The notes below the pieces were generated by a model. That model had not been told where the DNA came from. It did no database searches and was given only the letters and a program-made list of their open reading frames with translations. Source: Psilocybe azurescens (taxonomy: Eukaryota; Basidiomycota; Agaricomycetes; Agaricales; Agrocybaceae). From it: a DNA stretch of 64,000 bases. Positions 60,189 through 64,000 of the stretch are shown piece by piece; positions within the stretch are counted from its first letter, which is position 1, and every line of letters begins with the position of its first letter. The DNA lies in the NCBI GenBank assembly GCA_023853785.1, contig JAJIRX010000649.1, positions 186,001 through 250,000 on the forward strand, written 5' to 3'. Both the position numbers and the translations under genes were made by a program.

Positions 60189-60579
60189 TGGAACCTTTTT
60201 CCTGAAAGGGATTGAGTTCTGCTGCAGATGAAAAGTCCAAACACCAGACCTGAGTATTCATGAGAGTCAAAAATGTAATCCTCATAATGATTACTGGTTC
60301 TTTGGCAGTGACTTTGCCTATAAAATGGTTATGATAGCTCGTTCAAACATCATTAAATCAGATAATTCTACATACTGTGCTTCTATGTTCACCATGTCTT
60401 TGAAATCATCCATTTTTCTTTTATTCTCTGCCTTCGCTGTTGCTTCAGGTACAACCTTTCGTTGCATACTGTCAATTTGTTATTGATTCTCTTGCTACTC
60501 ATAATTTTAAAGCCAGAGTATGCAAAAACAAGCATATAATTGGGACCAAGCCCCTCACATTGGGATCTGGAGACGTTAT

Positions 60580-61396
60580 CACTGCTGGCGCCGACCAGTG
60601 TAAGTAAAACTTACAGCGAATTAAATAAAGAACTTATGTAAGAATTGCTGTAAGTATAACATACAGCACTTCTGTTTGAAAATAATACAGATAAAAACCA
60701 GATATTCTGTTCAGTGGCTGTAAGTTAAACAAACAGTATTTCTGTTTCTAAGCTGTAAGTCAATAATACACCCAAATAAAGAGAATTTCTATTCTTTGTC
60801 TGTTTGTTAAATATACAGAATAGCTATATGTAATTGCTGTATGTAAAACATACAGATATTGTGTATGTAATCACTCTATGTTATACAAACACGAGTTCTG
60901 TAAAAAAACTTACAGTCAAAGTACAGAATTTCTGTTTGTTCTACTTATGGAATTTATGTATATAATTGCTGTATGTAAAACTTACACCGAAATATACAGT
61001 ATTTGACTGGCTCAGGTATATTTCGGTGTAAGTTTTACATACAGCAATTATATACATAAATTCCATAAGTAAAACAAACAGAAATTCTGTACTTTGACTG
61101 TAAGTTTTTTTACAGAACTCATGTTTGTATAACATAGAGTGATTACATACAGCTATTCTGTATATTTAACAAACAGACAAAGAATAGAAATTCTCTTTAT
61201 TCGGGTGTATTATTGACTTACAGCTTAGAAACAGAAATACTGTTTGTTTAACTTACAGCCACTGAACAGAATATCTGTTTGTTATCTGTATTATTTTCAA
61301 ACAGAAGTGCTGTATGTTATACTTACAGCAATTCTTACATAAGTTCTGTATTTAATTTGCTGTAAGTTTTACTTACACTGGTCGGCGCCAGCAGTG
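60580..61396. mobile_element. Foldback CACTG-ended element, copy 2, with proven TAT target duplication
   Basis: An 817-bp palindrome with the same ends and arm words as 32192-32996. It is flanked by TAT (60577-60579, 61397-61399). The right copy of the host sequence has GAGACGTTATACAGATCC at 63543-63560 with a single TAT, while here GAGACGT-TAT and TAT-ACAGATCC surround the element. That empty site fixes both ends and the 3-bp duplication. Inserted in an exon of the secreted-protein gene. Confidence 0.95.
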
Positions 61397-61559
61397 TATA
61401 CAGATCCAGAGATTCAATTGCTCTTCCGATACAGCCCCCATTGCTCATCCTAAAGGTGTTGTAAAGCGCGACACCTTCGAGCTAAATCTTTGAGCAGCTT
61501 CCCAGTGTACAGAGCCCAACTGCTTCTGTGGTGTACCATGTCAGTAATCCTGGTGAATT

Positions 61560-61990
61560 TGTTGAAGGTCGGCTCGTCCATCAGCTTAGTCATACTCGTC
61601 ACTCCCATTCTCGTTTCCTCCTTTCCCTTTTTGTAGTTCACCCTTTCAGTCTACTCATGCCTCTATCATTTTCTTCGTATGATCATCACCACTCTCATTC
61701 CATTTAGTCTTGCCAATCCTTCATTTGCTTCAACGTATTGCTTCCACTTCCAATGTAGTTCATTTCCTGCATTTCCTGCATCACTCTCGTTTTCACATAT
61801 ACTCGCTCATTCGCCATTCGTACCTCAGCTGCTTTATTCATTTGCTGGGGTACATATGCTTTTCTACCACCTTTACATAGACGCTTACCCTTGTTCTCAA
61901 CAGTGTCTAACGTTACGATTAAGGTAGAATAATCATATAGCTGCTTTATTCATTTGCTGAGTGTCTAACATTACAATTAAGTTCTCAACA
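61560..61990. mobile_element. Solo LTR with GAATT target duplication
   Basis: A 431-bp insertion starting TGTTGAAGG and ending TTCTCAACA, flanked by GAATT (61555-61559, 61991-61995). The right copy has a single GAATT at the equivalent place (63704-63708). TG...CA ends and a 5-bp duplication identify it as a solo LTR. Close to its 3' end the segment GCTGCTTTATTCATTTGCTG and GTGTCTAACGTTACGATTAAG is repeated in a slightly changed form. Confidence 0.88.
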
Positions 61991-62669
61991 GAATTTAATC
62001 TGCATCACCATACTAATGATATCGTACAGGCCTCTTTGACGGATGTGCCGCTGTCACCCAGTCCATTCAAGGTGCTCATTGCACTCAGCTCGCAGCTCAG
62101 CTGTCGATCACGCGTAAGGGCTTGCTCTGTACCGTTTGATGAAACGTTGTGACAGAATATATTCTAGCGGGAACGATCACTATCCCAGCTAATGAAGGAC
62201 TTGGCTTCATCCTCCAAAGTTGTGAATATACCGTCTTTGGAGGTTCCGTAACCAAGCCTCACAATATTGTTTCAACGACATGGTAAGATACTGCGACAAT
62301 TCTTTTAGAAAAATACAGCTCAACTATATTCCCGACCAGGGCATTGCCGCGACTAATTTATTCAACGTATGCGGCACTTTGCAGGGAGCCTGCGCGGCTA
62401 CTCAAGGAGGTCTAACTCTTTTGTCGAGTATGCTATGTAATCTCTTCCACCTACGTCTCTGTTCTGATTCAGTCCTATCCTTTTAGTCAAATCTCGCTTT
62501 GAACCTACAGCACCACGTACTGGGATACGAATTCTGAACGTATAAGCTCAAGAACCTGCGCTTTGGGCAATCGCCAAGACCGATACTTTCTTCTCTATGG
62601 TTTCACTCTTTAATGTAAAGGAGAATACAAACATGTCCACAAATCATCGGCCGAAAATGGGCGATGCCA

Positions 62670-64000
62670 TTGACAGTAGTTCTAGGTAGTGTAAAGGTGA
62701 TTCCTTCGGCTTGATCATGAAGTGTAGCCAGAGTAGATACCAGATATACTGGTCTTTCGGCCTGAGAGTTTCAAAAATATCATCGACAATCGCACGTCAA
62801 AAGTTGAACAACTTCAAGAAAGTTCGGTTGAAATAATCACGTGAGGTACGATTTATCATTTGAGACCCCGCCGCCGACATGCCTCATTTTCTCGTCAAGT
62901 CACCACCAAACGTTCTCTTGCCGCAAACACATAGCTCTTCGCGTCTGCGTTCAGCCATAACAATGAGTTCTTATGGAAACGGTTCACAGACTACTCATTT
63001 CTGGTCTATAGAAGAAATAGTTCTGTCTTCCTTCCAGAGCTGGTCGGCACCGCATCGCTCGGTGATAACAGTCTTGAATGAACCCGTTTGCCGGAGACAC
63101 GTTCACTGTCACTGATTTTGGCAGCGAGGATGGCGAGTACTCAGTTCAACATTCCTTGCTGGAACCATGGAACTTTTTTCTACAAGGGGATTGGGTCTGC
63201 TGCGGATGAACGGTCCAAACACCAGACCTGAGTATTCATGAGAGTCGAAAATGTAATCCTTGCAACGATTACCGGCCCTTTGGCAGTGATTTTGCCTATA
63301 AAATGGCTATTATAGCTCGTTCAAACATCATTAAATCATTTAATTTTACACACTGAGCTTCCATGTTCACCAAGTCTTTGAAATCGTCCACTTTTCTTCT
63401 ATTCTCTGCCTTTTCTATTGTTTCAGGTACGACCCTTCGTTGCATACTTTCGACTCGTTACTAATTCTCTCGCTAATTTTAAAGCCAGAGTATGCAACAA
63501 CAAGCATATAATCGAGACCAAGCCCCTCACATTGGGATCTGGAGACGTTATACAGATCCAGAGATTCAATTGCTCTTCCGATACAGCCCCGTTGCTCATC
63601 CTAAAGGTGTTGTAAAGCGCGACACCTTCGAGCTAAATCTTCGAGCAGCTTCCCAGTGTACAGAGCCCAACTGCTTCTGTGGCGTACCATGTCAGTAATC
63701 CTGGCGAATTTATTCTGCATTACGATACTAGTGACATCGTACAGGCTTCCTTGACGCATGTCGCGCTGTCACCCAGCCCATTCAAGGTGCCCATTGCACT
63801 CAACTCGCAGCTCAGTTGTCGAACACGCGTAAGGGTCCACTTTGTACCGCTTGGTGAAACATTGTGACAGAATATATTCTAGCGGGAACGATCACTATCC
63901 CAGCTAATGAAGGACTTGGCTTCATCCTCCAAAGTTGTGAATATACCGTCTTTGGAGGTTCCGCAACTCAAGCCTCACAATATTGTTTCAACGACATGGT
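62670..64000. repeat. Tandem duplication, right copy, free of insertions
   Basis: Continuous counterpart of the left copy. It runs off the window end. It serves as the empty-site reference for the three insertions at 58387-60188, 60580-61396 and 61560-61990. The segment before 62670 (62501-62669) shows no recognisable feature. Confidence 0.85.
63363..64000 (+). pseudogene. Secreted-protein gene, right copy, frameshifted and cut by window end
   Basis: Signal peptide MFTKSLKSSTFLLFSAFSIV, intron 63424-63487 (GTACGA...CCAGAG), then CNNKHIIETKPLTLGSGDV and RFNCSSDTAP. One C is missing compared with the left copy (CCCCG against CCCCCA near 63590), so the frame shifts and soon stops; in the other frame it continues as VVKRDTFELNLRAASQ and CTEPNCFCGV. 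It resumes after an intron-like segment with DIVQASLTHVALSPSPFKV and TITIPANEGLGFILQS at the window end. Either a pseudogene, or a homopolymer error in an otherwise better-preserved copy. Family unknown. Confidence 0.6.

Larger units (their letters stand above)
57895..62500. repeat. Tandem duplication, left copy, carrying three insertions
   Basis: The segments 57895-58386, 60189-60579, 61397-61559 and 61991-62280 align in order with a continuous stretch 62670-64000 on the right. The three interruptions are absent from the right copy. Shared landmarks include TTTCAAAAATATCATCGACA, AATCGCACGTCAAAAGTTGA, CGTCCGCAACT-free flanks and the secreted-protein gene. The copies differ by many substitutions, so the duplication is not recent. 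Confidence 0.85.
60385..62500 (+). pseudogene. Secreted-protein gene, left copy, disrupted
   Basis: Starts MFTMSLKSSIFLLFSAFAVAS, a clear signal peptide, followed by an intron (GTACAA...CCAGAG) and an exon KHIIGTKPLTLGSGDVI. That exon is cut by the 817-bp foldback element. Beyond it the frame continues with RFNCSSDTAPIAHPKGVV, then a TGA where the right copy has CGA (Arg), then CTEPNCFCGV, and is cut again by the solo LTR. A later part (ILAGTITIPANEGLGFILQS) has one base less than the right copy near 62250. C-terminal parts include GIAATNLFNVCGTLQGAC. Cys-rich and secreted, but no family recognised. Clearly non-functional. Confidence 0.7.

Overview
This window is nuclear DNA of a filamentous fungus, most likely an agaricomycete (mushroom-forming basidiomycete). 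Coding genes are split by many introns of about 50-60 bases with GT..AG borders. The recognisable families fit: an unspecific peroxygenase, DUF6593-type proteins, a basidiomycete 7-TM family, a monocarboxylate-transporter-like MFS protein and a KRE2/MNT1 (GT15) mannosyltransferase. Gene density is low and much of the window is transposon or decayed repeat. All gene models were spliced by hand from the sequence; family names come from motif recognition, with no database search.

Left third (1-25 kb): a small dsRNA-binding-domain gene (1302-1690, -), a gene-poor stretch to about 9 kb, two paralogous DUF6593-like genes (8979-9715 intact; 10815-11531 with a one-base frameshift), a MITE-like element (12.4-12.7 kb), a tRNA-Gly(GCC) with an intron (13403-13486, -), an unspecific peroxygenase (13860-15206, -), hypothetical ORFs, a Gly-rich probable GPI-type protein (18954-20035, +) and an MCT-type MFS transporter (22520-24414, +).

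Middle (25-47 kb): repeat-rich. A two-kilobase block containing a fragment of the Gly-rich gene and a 7-TM gene occurs twice (27.65-29.69 kb and 45.09-47.13 kb), and the 7-TM copies are broken at different places. Next to the first block lies a complete Tc1-type transposon with an open transposase. A near-perfect palindromic CACTG-ended element (805 bp) sits at 32.2 kb. From 35450 to 43647 lies an 8.2-kb Mutator-like element (MULE) with matching terminal inverted repeats and a 9-bp target duplication. It has oppositely oriented iteron arrays at its two ends, a convergent MULE transposase, and a gene joining a SWIM zinc finger to two Ulp1/C48 protease domains. A probable solo LTR interrupts its right iteron array.

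Right third (48-57 kb): a compact group of four well-formed genes. These are a GT15 mannosyltransferase (with one GC-AG intron), an SLC35/TPT-type nucleotide-sugar transporter, a membrane-anchored stand-alone adenylation-domain enzyme, and, divergent from it, an HxxxDG acyltransferase/condensation-like protein. They could form a small glycolipid- or acyl-conjugate pathway; that is inference.

End (57.9-64 kb): a tandem duplication carrying a small secreted-protein gene. The left copy has been hit by three insertions (a region with a mariner remnant, a second 817-bp CACTG foldback, and a 431-bp solo LTR). The right copy is free of them, so it serves as an internal empty-site reference and proves the target duplications TAT and GAATT.
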